In this document: in pieces, positions 14,212 through 28,000 of the stretch
How the letters are laid out: each line of letters starts with the position of its first letter
How positions within the stretch are numbered: position 1 is the stretch's first letter
NCBI RefSeq assembly: GCF_036320965.1
Contig: NC_092239.1
Coordinates: 644,320 to 708,319, forward strand
DNA length: 64,000 nt
Source: Panulirus ornatus
Taxonomy: Eukaryota > Arthropoda > Malacostraca > Decapoda > Palinuridae
Direction of reading: 5' to 3'
Notes under the pieces: model-generated
Told to the model about the DNA's origin: nothing
Databases searched by the model: none
The model's input: the letters and a program-made list of their open reading frames with translations, nothing else
Position numbers and translations under genes: made by a program

Positions 14212-14213
<2 letters not shown>
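13967..14213 (+). mobile_element. SINE-1a, full-length LINE-A-related short element
   Basis: Short non-coding element of about 247 bp bounded by TA on both sides. It begins with a palindrome (TATCCC-TG-GGGATA) and continues through GGGAGCAGGGGGCTGG and CCAAAAGAAGGAACAGAG. It ends in the hairpin CTCGC-TGAC-GCGGG and a GAAA-rich tail. The middle resembles the LINE-A 5' leader at 37620-37688 and the end resembles the LINE-A 3' hairpin. I see no convincing Pol III boxes and no ORF. Reading: non-autonomous derivative mobilised by LINE-A (inference). Confidence 0.8.

Positions 14214-14300
<87 letters not shown>
14214..14300. repeat. (TA)n between SINE-1a and L3
   Basis: About 87 bp of uninterrupted TA. 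Confidence 0.95.
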
Positions 14301-14303
<3 letters not shown>

Positions 14304-16066
14304 ATGTTAATGTGCAGAGAGGTGCAACTGGAGGGATGTCTGATCATTATCTTGTGGACGCTAAGGTGAAGATTTGTGTGGGTTTTCAGAAAAGGAGAGT
14401 GAATGTTGGGGTGAAGAGGGTGGTGAGAGTAAGTGAGCTTGGGAAGGAGACTTGTGTGAGGAAGAACAAGGAGAGACTGAGTACAGAATGAAAAAGGTGA
14501 GAACAATGGAAGTAAGGGGAGTGGGGGAGGAATGGGATGTATTTAGGGAATCAGTGATGGATTGCGCAAAAGATGCTTGTGGCATGAGAAGAGTGGGAGG
14601 TGGTTGATTAGAAAGGGTAGTGAGTGGTGGGATGAAGAAGTAAGATTATTAGTGAAAGAGAAGAGAGAGGCATTTGGACGATTTTTGCAGGGAAAAAATG
14701 CAACTGAGTGGGAGATGTATAAAAGAAAGAGACAGGAGGTCAAGAGAAAGGTGCAAGAGGTGAAAAAGAGGGCAAATGAGAGTTGGGGTGAGAGAGTATC
14801 ATTAAATTTTAGGGAGAATAAAAAGATGTTCTGGAAGGAGGTAAATAAAGTGCGTAAGACAAGGGAGCAAATGGGAACTTCAGTGAAGGGCGCAAATGGG
14901 GAGGTGATAACAAGTAGTGGTGATGTGAGAAGGAGATGGAGTGAGTATTTTGAAGGTTTTTTGAATGTATTTGATGATAGAGTGGCAGATATAGGGTGTT
15001 TTCGTCGAGGTGGTGTGCAAAGTGAGAGGGTTAGGGAAAATGAGTTGGTAAACAGAGAAGAGGTAGTAAAAGCTTTGCGGAAGATGAAAGCCGGCAAGGC
15101 AGCAGGTTTGGATGGTATTGCAGTGGAATTTATTAAAAAAGGGGGTGACTGTATTGTTGACTGGTTGGTAAGGTTATTTAATGTATGTATGACTCATGGT
15201 GAGGTGCCTGAGGATTGGCGGAATGCGTGCATAGTGCCACTGTACAAAGGCAAAGGGGATAAGAGTGAGTGCTCAAATTACAGAGGTATAAGTTTGTTGA
15301 GTATTCCTGGTAAATTATATGGGAGGGTATTGATTGAGAGGGTGAAGGCATGTACAGAGCATCAGATTGGGGAAGAGCAGTGTGGTTTCAGAAGTGGTAG
15401 AGGATGTGTGGATCAGGTGTTTGCTTTGAAGAATGTATGTGAGAAATACTTAGAAAAGCAAATGGATTTGTATGTAGCATTTATGGATCTGGAGAAGGCA
15501 TATGATAGAGTTGATAGAGATGCTCTGTGGAAGGTATTAAGAATATATGGTGTGGGAGGAAAGTTGTTAGAAGCAGTGAAAAGTTTTTATCGAGGATGTA
15601 AGGCATGTGTATGTGTAGGAAGAGAGGAAAGTGATTGGTTCTCAGTGAATGTAGGTTTACGGCAGGGGTGTGTCATGTCTCCATGGTTGTTTAATTTGTT
15701 TATGGATGGGGTTGTTAGGGAGGTAAATGCAAGAGTTTTGGAAAGAGGGGCAAGTATGAAGTCTGTTGGGGATGAGAGAGCTTGGGAAGTGAGTCAGTTG
15801 TTGTTCGCTGATGATACAGCGCTGGTGGCTGATTCATGTGAGAAAATGCAGAAGCTGGTGACTGAGTTTGGTAAAGTGTGTGGAAGAAGAAAGTTAAGAG
15901 TAATTGTGAATAAGAGCAAGGTTATTAGGTACAGTAGGGTTGAGGGTCAATTCAATTGGGAGGTGAGTTTGAATGGAGAAAAACTGGAGGAAGTGGAGTG
16001 TTTTAGATATCTGGGAGTGGATCTGGCAGCGGATGGAACCATGGAAGCGGAAGTGGATCATAGGGT
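14301..16066 (+). mobile_element. LINE-A copy L3, both ends lost, frameshifted
   Basis: Plus-strand LINE-A from the endonuclease C-terminus ([12 protein letters not shown] phrase near 14330) through the linker and RT to the EAEVDHRV phrase. RT motifs are visible: AFMDLEKAYDRVD (near 15478), LRQGCVMSPWLFN (near 15658) and FADD (near 15807). Two one-base deletions relative to L12 break the frame, one at the STEW phrase near 14489 and one in the GGG run near 14603. From 14562 the frame is open to the end of the copy and then runs by chance into antisense L4. The 5' side abuts TA. The 3' side is joined head-on to the inverted fragment L4 with no tail. Confidence 0.9.
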
Positions 16067-16442
16067 GATCTCTCAACCACGCTCTTTTTATTTCCACACA
16101 TCTCTCTTACCCTTACATTACTTACTCGATCAAACCACCTCACACCACACATTATCCTCAAACATATCATTTCCAGCACATCCACCCTCCTGCGCACAAC
16201 TCTATCCATAGCCCACGCCTCGCAACCATACAACATTGTTGGAACCACTATTCCTTCAAACATACCCATTTTTGCTTTCGGAGATAATGTTCTCGACTTC
16301 CACACATTCTTCAAGGCCCCCAAAATTTTCGCCCCCTCCCCCACCCTATGATCCACTTCCGCTTCCATGGTTCCATCCGCTGCCAGATCCACTCCCAGAT
16401 ATCTAAAACACTTCACTTCCTCCAGTTTTTCTCCATTCAAAC
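16067..16442 (-). mobile_element. LINE-A fragment L4, inverted relative to L3
   Basis: Minus-strand piece covering the SLNGEKL phrase to KSVVER of LINE-A. It lacks the 3' end and tail. At 16066/16067 it meets L3 in opposite orientation. The stretch from SLNGEKL to EAEVDHRV is present in both copies (15966-16066 plus, 16340-16443 minus), giving an imperfect inverted repeat of about 100 bp. Confidence 0.85.

Positions 16443-17490
<1,048 letters not shown>

Positions 17491-17520
<30 letters not shown>
17491..17520. repeat. (TA)n between L6 and L7
   Basis: Short TA tract followed by a 25-base T run that is the A tail of L7 on the minus strand. Confidence 0.95.

Positions 17521-18908
<1,388 letters not shown>

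Positions 18909-18979
<71 letters not shown>
18909..18979. repeat. (TA)n between SINE-1b and L8
   Basis: TA tract of about 70 bp. Confidence 0.95.
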
Positions 18980-18982
<3 letters not shown>

Positions 18983-19683
18983 ATATTTTTTTATTATACT
19001 TTGTCGCTGTCTCCCGCGTTTGCGAGGTAGCGCAAGGAAACAGACGAAAGAAATGGCCCAACCCCCCCCATACACATGTATATACATACGTCCACACACG
19101 CAAATATACATACCTACACAGCTTTCCATGGTTTACCCCAGACGCTTCACATGCCTTGATTCAATCCACTGACAGCACGTCAACCCCGGTATACCACATC
19201 GCTCCAACTCACTCTATTCCTTGTCCGCCTTTCACCCTCCTGCATGTTCAGGCCCCGATCACTCAAAATCTTTTTCACTCCATCTTTCCACCTCCAATTT
19301 GGCCTCCCACTTCTCGTTCCCTCCACCTACGACACATATATCCTCTTGGTCAATCTTTCCTCACTCATTCTCTCCACGTGCCCAAACCATTTCAAAACAC
19401 CCTCTTATGCTCTCTCAACCACGCTCTTTTCATTTCCACACATCTCTCTTACCCTTACATTACTTACTCGATCAAACCACCTCACACCACATATTGTCCT
19501 CAAACAACTCATTTCCAGCACATCCACCCTCCTGCGCACTACTCTATCCATAGCCCACGCCTCGCAACCATACAACATTGTTGGAACCACTATTCCTTCA
19601 AACATACCCATTTTTGCTTTCGGAGATAATGATCTCGACTTCCACACATTCTTCAAGGCTCCCGGGATTTTCGCCCGCTCCCC

Positions 19684-19686
<3 letters not shown>
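18980..19686 (-). mobile_element. LINE-A copy L8, 5'-truncated, nonsense
   Basis: Minus-strand C-terminal and 3' UTR fragment with TA on both sides. A GAA-to-TAA change at 19405-19407 stops the frame in the VERAEEG phrase. The 3' hairpin CTCGC-AAAC-GCGGG and the A/T-rich tail are present. Confidence 0.9.

Positions 19687-19767
<81 letters not shown>
19687..19767. repeat. (TA)n tract
   Basis: TA tract at the truncated 5' edge of L8. It is the right-hand boundary of the 10-20 kb LINE-A nest. Confidence 0.95.
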
Positions 19768-19769
<2 letters not shown>

Positions 19770-19867
19770 TCTCACCTTCAAATTCTCATTTTCTGTTGCA
19801 TATTTCTTGCTGATGTTTCATTCCTTTCACAATCCATTTTCCGACCATCTGCTCCTCTCACGGCCGG

Positions 19868-20060
19868 GGTTAGAGCAATTGCGCTTTGAAAATCAAATTA
19901 CAATTATAATTACAAATACTTTCCATTTTCTTAAATGACAATTATAATTACAATGACATTTGAGAATAGCAATTATATAATATTTACAATTACCATAAAA
20001 ATCAATTATCATTCAAGTTATAATTACAATTTCCCAAATTTGAAAAAAAATGTTTGTCGT
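19868..20060. repeat. AT-rich short repeats (possible hAT subterminal region)
   Basis: The word CAATTATAATTACAA and close variants occur at least four times (near 19900, 19938, 19985 and 20015), in part as its own near-complement. It lies beyond the 3' end of the hAT-like transposase remnant, where subterminal repeats of such elements would be expected. Terminal inverted repeats and a target duplication were not identified. Confidence 0.5.
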
Positions 20061-20229
20061 TAAAAAGAAACACTAATCTATTTACAGACAAGTTTTACAA
20101 ACTATTTTGAAAGCAAAAGGATCTCATTTTCTAGAAGTTGCAGCAGATGATAATTACAAAACTGGTAGTTTTTCTCACAGTTAACCACTGCACTTTATCA
20201 TCAACACTGAACGGGAACAAATGACACCA

Positions 20230-21045
20230 AGTTGACCTATGTTAGCAGTGAAAAATTTCCGGCAATGCTGAACATTGGCTCTGATGGAGCAGATGTAGCA
20301 GTACGCCCATCACCTCTCTAGCAAGGTTCTTCAGTGGATACAAAGTTTGGGACACTTCTCTCCAGTAGAGCATCGAATCACTTGATAATGACCGAGTTCC
20401 TTCCTCTACATCATATTGCTTCAACACAAGACTCACTAACGCTGTGCTTCCCTCTGATCACCGTTAATTTTGGAATTTCGTTGAACATTTCGGTATGAAG
20501 GAAAAAGTCTGGGTCTTTGTGATTCAGGTAATATTTCTTTTGCTGGGTCATCCTTGTTACTTTCTTTATCCTCTGTTGATGTTGACCCCTCCTGAACTAC
20601 CTCCAATTCTTCAAGCATTTTCTTGATACATATCAACACTTGGTCCTTCTGCTCTTGTGATGGAAGCCAGTCCACTTTGAACCTAAGATCCATAAAAGCC
20701 ACGACTTGAGCATCTATCATTTACATGTGTGGATCTAACCTTTTCTTCACAGAGTCCATTAGGACTTTAGCCAGTTGTTAACAGCATTATATTTGTGTTG
20801 CGATCATGAATTAGATTCTCTGGTGAATGTTTAAGTCCCTGAATCACTGGTCTGATAGCTGATATAGTCACCTCCTGCCCCTCCACAACTTCCATGGCCT
20901 CGTGTAAAGGTTCGAGAACAATCACAAGCTCCTTTAAGGCAGAAATCTCCACTGGCATGATTATCTTCCTCCTCTGCTCTCTCTCTCTCCGCCACACAGA
21001 ATCAAACGCATTATTCAACTTTGCAGGTTCTTGAGGTCGTGTAAT
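20230..21045 (-). pseudogene. hAT/ZBED-like transposase, C-terminal half, decayed
   Basis: Three minus-strand blocks read together as the C-terminal half of a hAT-superfamily (ZBED-like) transposase. 21018-20767 carries the ALKELVIVLEPLHEAMEVV phrase, typical of the helical region. 20720-20436 carries VAFMDLRFKVDW, the DPRFK-type motif, followed by an acidic low-complexity stretch. 20436-20242 carries YWREVSQTLYPLKNLA. One frame shift later TSAPSEPMFSIAG appears, the hAT C-terminal dimerisation signature. Stops and frameshifts separate the blocks, so it is not functional. The BED finger and N-terminal catalytic region were not found upstream. Confidence 0.85.
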
Positions 21046-21063
21046 GTATTGTTTTTGTTGTTA

Positions 21064-23273
21064 TCGGACTGATATTTGGGTCGGGTTAAGGATCAACAGG
21101 GTGGATTCAAACAATTAAAAATGAAATAGTACCGCTCGCGAGTATCGCTACCTCCATTATTTTTTTAGATCACTATAGTGCCTTCCTGAGCAGTAACTCC
21201 CAGATTGTCGTCACCTGAGGCATAGTTAGATTAGGTCAGGACCCACAACACTGCACACCGATCGTCCTGAACACAGCGATTGTAGTGGACATAGCGACCC
21301 ATCTCTTGCTGTTACTCTAGAAATACTCGTCGCTTAAGTCGTGTTTGCTCATATTCGGTTAATGGAGTGAGTGTGATGTGAGTGTCTGTATAGCAACAAG
21401 ACATAGGATTAGAGAGACGACGGCTGATCACAGGGTTATGTGAAAGTAAGTGTTTCTCACCTTCGAGTCCAATGACATATTTTTTCTCTTGGCGGGAATA
21501 AAGTTTTTATATGATTCTTAACGAACTTCCTTCCCCTTTTATGGGAATGCCAAATTAAGGCTGAAGTATGGGCTCTGTAAATGAGGGTGTTACATGCAAG
21601 CGAGATTACTAATGCTTGGATGGGGAGGTGCTAATGTACCTACTACTGTCGCACAAAAAGTTGTCGGAAAGCTTGTTGGATCTGAATGTTCAGGTAGAGG
21701 CAGCCATCAACCGTCACAATAGCTGAGATATAATCAATGAATGATAAACACAATTGGATTACTACATACACTTACCCATACTGGAAAAAGGTGTCCCAAT
21801 ACTAGACACTATCATCTGATCTAGATAAAACTGTCCTAAGGGGGTGTAATAGTAATGACATAATCATGATAATAATGATAATGATGATAATCATAATGAT
21901 GATAATAATGATACTGGCTTGGCAGGCTCACGCTGGACTCTAGGATAAGGTCGACTTGGGAGAAGAATTGAGAAGAAAGACAGAACTGAGGTAATTTGCA
22001 TATCCTTACTTCTCAGAGTGTGCAGGAGAGGTAGGGATGTTTGGTGGCGTGAGGCATGTATCTCCATGGACGCTTGACTGGTCCCACCTGGTCAGGGATA
22101 AGCTGTAAGAACAGCAGAAACAAGTGTAGGGTTGAGATCCGGCCGAAGTGTACGGCAGAAGCCAACGTCAAGCGTTTTTCCATCCACGTTGCTTGTTGGT
22201 TTAACAGAATTTTGGTGGCCACGTTATAAGCAGGTTTAACAATGTCTAATATAGGAAAATCTTTGTGAAAGCTTAACAAATATAAATGCGCTACATTACA
22301 TCGCTGTAGTCTTCCTTCTTTCGTCATGATGATTTCCAGATATTTTCTGGTTTCTTTCTCATCCATTTCCTCAACTATCTCTGTGTCTTGCTGGAAAGAA
22401 TTTTGTATTTCTCTCTCCTACAGTCTCTCTCTTTTTCTCACTTTTCATTCGTCAGTTTGCTTCAGTTTTATGTTCTAGCCGCCTTATGTCTTTCATAATT
22501 TGACTCACTTCATTCTTCTTTCACTTCTCTCTTCTCCCTTCACTCACTATGTTCCCTCGAAGTGAGTCTTTCAGACTTCATCAATGAAGCAAAAAGCTGC
22601 GTCACTACGGCAATTCATAGCATCTCAGAGGTTCACATGATGAATGGGGTCTTTGGTGAACATGTAATTACAGCTGATCAAAGTTGCACCTTATATAGAG
22701 CGTAATTATCGATCGTAAATCTGTCCAGTGGCATGAGGAACACAACTTTGTCAATTACCACGACTTGAATGAGGTTAGTCATGGACATATCATCCAGAGG
22801 TTCAATAATATACAATGCCGCAGGTATATTTACCCATTAAACTGAATTTCATAAATCCAAGAAACTTTCGGAAGAGTTGTTTAGGTGCCATAAGAGCATT
22901 ATCTAATGGAATTATGATACCAGGCAGTTGATGAATGAGATACCAGGCGTTAGGTCAATAGGAATTAAGATTCTAAACAAATCAGAAAAATACTTAATTG
23001 CGATACCAGCTCCAGTTGATGACCTATTACAATACCCGGTCAATCTTGATTCACCTGTTTCAAATTCTGTTTCTTGAATAGATAATTTCGTTCTATATTA
23101 GACTGTGTATCATAATCTGATGGAGAATATCATGCTCTGAAATTTGACATGGTGATGAGTAACCCTCCTTCACCAGTATTAAGTAATTTGTATTGAAATT
23201 CTTTAAAACAAAATTACCAAGGGATGCTTACCCTCTAAGACAATCTGGTTTAGATATGTGGATGAAAGTGAAA

Positions 23274-23276
<3 letters not shown>
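21064..23276. other. No recognisable gene; short (ATG/ATA)n near 21855-21915
   Basis: Unique sequence. A minus-strand frame at 22366-22013 (117 codons) is the longest, with a hydrophobic LHLFLLFLQLI stretch but no recognised domain. An imperfect ATAATGATG trinucleotide tract lies at about 21855-21915. Part of this stretch could be the lost N-terminal half of the hAT element, but I see no motif to support that. Confidence 0.5.

Positions 23277-23355
<79 letters not shown>
23277..23355. repeat. (TA)n at the 3' end of SINE-1c
   Basis: TA tract directly after the GAAAG tail of SINE-1c (minus strand). Confidence 0.95.
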
Positions 23356-23357
<2 letters not shown>

Positions 23358-23545
23358 TTCTTTCATACTATTCGCCCATTCCCGCATTAGCAAGGTAGCG
23401 TTAAGAACGGAGGACTGAGCCTTTAAGGGAATATCCTCACTTGGCCCCCTCCTCTGTTCCTTCATTAGGAAAACTAAAAACGAGAGGGGAGGATTTCCAG
23501 CCACCCGCTCCCTTCCCTTTTAGTCGCCTTCTACGACACGCAGGG
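23356..23545 (-). mobile_element. SINE-1c, 5'-truncated
   Basis: Minus-strand SINE-1 of about 190 bp. The 3' hairpin is present in a changed form (CTTGC-TAAT-GCGGG). The 5' end stops at CCCTGCGTGTC and meets a 17-bp TA tract. SINE-1d follows in the same orientation. Confidence 0.8.
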
Positions 23546-23562
23546 TATATATATATATATAT
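23546..23562. repeat. Short (TA)n between SINE-1c and SINE-1d
   Basis: About 17 bp of TA, the shortest TA spacer between modules in this window. Confidence 0.9.
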
Positions 23563-23798
23563 TTCTTTTCTTTCAAACTATTCGCCATTTCCCGCATTAG
23601 CGAGGTAGCGTTAAGAACAGAGGACTGGGCCTTTGAGGGAATACCCTCACCTGGCCCAATTCTCTGTTCCTTCTTTTGGAAAATTAAAAAAAAAACGAGA
23701 GGGGAGGATTTCCAGCCCCCCGCTCCCTCCCCTTTTAGTCGCCTTCTACGACACGCAGGGAATACGTGGGAAGTATTCTTAATCCCCTATCCCCAGGG

Positions 23799-23801
<3 letters not shown>
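23563..23801 (-). mobile_element. SINE-1d, full length
   Basis: Minus-strand full-length SINE-1 with the 5' palindrome at 23788-23801, the CCCCCCGCTCCCTCCCC block and the hairpin core GCGAGGTAGCG. TA lies on both sides. With SINE-1c it forms a head-to-tail pair. Confidence 0.85.
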
Positions 23802-23871
<70 letters not shown>

Positions 23872-23872
23872 T
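23802..23872. repeat. (TA)n at the 5' end of SINE-1d
   Basis: TA tract of about 70 bp. Confidence 0.95.
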
Positions 23873-24635
23873 GAATGCACGTGCTATTGTAAGAGGGTAT
23901 CAAGGACTAAGGGATACACTGTAGGAGTCGTCAGCGTTTGCTAAAGCGACCATGAGGTTCACTGCAGAAGTTGTCTACAGGTGTCAGACTGGCCAGGTAA
24001 TCCACCATGTGGGTTCGACCTTGATACGGAAGAAAAAATGCAATGAATGGTGGCAGCGGGAAAGATTAGGAAATATCAAAAGCGAAGAATATTATTACAA
24101 AAACGGAACACAAACTGAAGGACATCTATAATCAACTAACTGAAAAGACGATTACAATTCTAACGCTTGAACATTACGACGACTTATGAGTCTCGTAGTT
24201 AGCAGGGAGACGGAGTCCATGTTCTGCTGACCTCGGCATCAACAAATGTTGCAGTGTTTACCTAAAGCCAGCCAGCAAGTGTATAATGGCTCCTTCCACC
24301 CGCGTTGAAGAGCGGCATCTCGTTAATCATTTTTAGACTAGAATTCCTTCGTGATGACAGTAATCTTACCACAAGTGCTTGTTATCCCTCGGATGTATTA
24401 CTCATACGATCAATAAAGGTTCCATAATTAGTGAGAGTAATACCATCCTTGTCGTTAATCCTCTGGCAATAATTTATTTTCCTCTCGTTAATTACCCCAA
24501 CGGTAATTAATAATAATTGTCTGTGCCAATTATAGCGGAGCTTTGTATCTCGGAAAGCTATAGTTCATGACACTCAAATGTATGTCTTTGTCGTCCTGAT
24601 TCGTTGTAAATTAATTGCTTTATTGTTTACAGTCC
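23873..24635. other. No recognisable gene
   Basis: Unique sequence with no open frame or repeat of note. Confidence 0.55.
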
Positions 24636-24879
24636 CACTGCCCGACCCTCCACACTGCCCGACCCTCCACACTGCCCGACCCTCCACACTGCCCGACCCT
24701 CCACACTGCCCGACCCTCCACACTGCCCGACCCTCCACACTGCCTGACCCTCCACACTGCCCGACCCTCCACACTGCCTGACCCTCCACACTGCCCGACC
24801 CTCCACACTGCCTGACCCTCCACACTGCCCGACCCTCCACACTGCCTGACCCTCCACACTGCCCGACCCTCCACACTGT
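24636..24879. repeat. 17-bp minisatellite, 14 units, with a dimer sub-array
   Basis: Fourteen units of CACTGCCCGACCCTCCA with exact 17-bp spacing. Units 1-6 all carry CCCG. Units 7-14 strictly alternate CCTG and CCCG, giving a 34-bp higher-order unit repeated four times. There are no other differences. All frames on both strands are open across it only because 17 is not a multiple of three and the unit lacks stops. Confidence 0.97.
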
Positions 24880-24980
24880 ACTCCAGGATTACCGACCACT
24901 CAATTATCATTTCAGACAACGTGGATGTGAGGATGTTATTGCAATTAGTTGTTCTCATCTTTCAGAGTGAGCCATATCCC

Positions 24981-24983
<3 letters not shown>

Positions 24984-25040
<57 letters not shown>
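24984..25040. repeat. (CA)n microsatellite
   Basis: Uninterrupted CA tract of 57 bp. Confidence 0.95.
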
Positions 25041-25042
<2 letters not shown>

Positions 25043-28000
25043 AGTTCCCAGTCTGACCTCAACATTTGAACCACTTTTCTGTAGTCTACACTTTTGGTTC
25101 CTTCTCATGAAGCCTTTTGGTCAACAATATCCGCAACAACTTGCCAGTATATACTATAAACTAATACATAAATCTAAGATAGATCTAATTCATTATTATC
25201 CTCAATATGTATAGCCAACCCGTTCAGAGCATGAAAAAAATCGGGTAGATAAGCAAGCGAGTCAAAATCACATACTAACTGAACTGACTAATTAGAGGCC
25301 GCTTGAGAAAGGTGTTTGAAACGCTTTTTTTCAAGGTGATTTTCCATTGCCATTTTACAGGAGTTATCCACTCTCGTCTGAACCAAGCAAATGTAGGTGC
25401 AGCTGTATCAAGTGTACAGTTCAGGTACAGATAAACATTACCATCAGGGGAATATCAGCGACGAAGGAAAGCGGAAGATCATATCTTCCTATTAGACTAC
25501 CAGAAGTAATATCACCCAGGACACCGGGGCAACTATGAGAAAATGGATCTTCTTTACGGAGCCGAACAGACAAGAGGTTGAGGAGGGTAGACTAATACTC
25601 TAATTTTCCAGTACCCAAAATGCCGTATGTTCACTAAACTTTGAGCAAGACGCTTGATAGCAGAGTCAGTAGTTAGAAAATTTCAGATGTATCATCTGAT
25701 TAAAAGAGAATCTCTCCCATTTTATGATGTCATACAGTACGGGAGTAACAAACTCGTCATGGTGTACATCTACATATTCAAACAAGTGACCTTCACCAGT
25801 ACTGTACCGTATGGTTATCACGAGTGGGGGAAGGAGGTGAGAGAGTTATCTGTAATGACCAATTACAAAGAAATTCTAATGGTGAAAATTATTTCAAGAA
25901 TTTTCATCAAGGATTGATGAAAAATTCATGCCCTTTTCAATTGTGTAAGGAAACTGGGCATCAGCCCCTCTCACACTCTAACATAAACAACTTCATGGCA
26001 CAATGTTTTGGGTCGTAAAGTGACGTATGGTTGAGAGGAAGAGCACTTGTGGCTGGCTGATGGCAGTCTCGGTACTGCTACACTCACTGCTCTAAGCAAA
26101 CGGCCTTAAGGTTATCATAAGAACTTTATCGTGAAATACAGTTATCAATTATCATTTAGGATTTAAGTAATTATATACTAAAAGTCTTAAGAGGTCATTA
26201 TTGTTAATAGAAAACGCATCCCTTACATTATTCAAGTGGCTGAACCATTTGTGCATTCGTTGTATCTTATCATTTCAGAGTATAAATTACAGTAATACGT
26301 AATAATTAATCTTCTCGGTAACTGGATAACATTATCTATCGTTCTGCTTCAGGAGGAGATGAGTCATGTTTAAAACAAACGACGCTCGAACTCAGGCTTG
26401 TGGAGATCATTACTCACACTCACCACCTGGGGAAAATATAGCGCCATTGTGGCCCACGTGTTACTGTAATTATAAAAGATAGATTTATATGACTGACAGT
26501 CCAACGTAGATTAAATGTCGTCTAATACTGTGTGGTTGTATCAGTGATTATCTAAGTGTGTTATTAAGCAGCTGCTTAAAGATCTCATGGATTTTATCAC
26601 AAATCTATTATAACATATTAAGACAACAAACACACATGAAGTTCATAACCTTTTAAATGGTCTATGAATGATGTTTTCAGATATCTCTTGAAATTCTTTA
26701 CGGTCCTCACCACAAGGAACATCTTCACTTAATGACAACATCAGTAGCAAGTTCAAACATCACTATTATTGTTTTCTAAAGAAATTCTGTCTCACAGGTC
26801 GAGGCCGTACGTGTCAGTATAGAAGTGCTGTACCAAAGCAACGACGAACCTATCAGTTAATATACCTTCATATTTCACAAGAGTTCTCAATCAGGAAATA
26901 AACAACTGCAATATCTACGATGAAATTCAATGAACATGATTGTGGATAATCTCACCAGTTTGCTTCTTTTCATCCTTAACCAACTCAATAATATCAAACC
27001 ACCAAAGAATACACTGAAATTGCCAAGGAACAAAACCCGGTCCCCTTTTATCATATCCTGATACTTAATGATTCTTGGTACAGATAATTTCTCAAAGATT
27101 CATAATCATACATAGAATACACTAATAATTCTCACTGGTATTCTGTAAGGTTCTACCTTTGCTCCAAGTCCCTTTCCTTCGAACAAAGTGCAGAAGTAAA
27201 CTAATTCACTAGACACATGTCAAAACAGTTCTTCCCTTGTCTGCTTAGCTTCTTTAATAAACCATTTTACTTTCTTCAGTAGGTAAACAAATACACTCAT
27301 GTGCTGAAGACACAGCACTGCATTTCTCCACTTTCTTCAGTTTTCTCCACCCTCTCTTGTTCGATCTATATCTCGTCCCGATACAACTTCCCCAATAAAA
27401 TTCAGACTTGGACAGGATACTTCAGTGGGGTAGACAAATAAAAAAAAGAAAACAATTTCTACCCATCAGCCTCTCTAACACCCCTCAATTCTAGTCGATT
27501 TGTAAGACTACAGTTTAATACAATAGTCGTACTTGTCATCATTGTAACATGTAACATATCTTGACAACGTCAACTTACACCATTTGCTAAATCTGCCTCT
27601 AAGAAACTGTTTATATGCCTCAAGTTCTTATCTTCTGAACTGTTGTCCCACATAAACAAAGGACTGATCCCTACTTGAATGGAATACTGCTTTCATATCT
27701 GAGAAGGTTCTAGCTCTGCATACATACTGGACAGGGCCGAGTTAAATGCAGTCCGTCTAACAACTGTCCCAGTTTAACCTAACAACATGATACACTTTCC
27801 CTGCGCTGCAAATTTTCTTCACTTTCGTTCTAATACATGTATAACTTCGGCTTTTGCCCCCATGAGCTAGCTATTTTTGTGCCCCCTTCATTAACTAGAT
27901 CACGCATTATTCGGCAAATTGCTGAGTCGCATAATCAATTAAGCATGTGCCTTATTGACATCTATTTCTTTTCCTACACCTCGAAGCTTTGGAACTCTAC

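Noticed and set aside
22013..22366. 117-codon minus-strand frame as N-terminal part of the hAT transposase
   Set aside because: It shows no BED finger or hAT catalytic motif; distance and frame give no support.
24636..24879. Possible CRISPR array
   Set aside because: Units are contiguous, without unique spacers, and the window is eukaryotic.
24574..24958. Three overlapping frames reading a VEGRAVWRVGQCGGSGS-like phrase
   Set aside because: Product of the stop-free 17-bp minisatellite, open in every frame.
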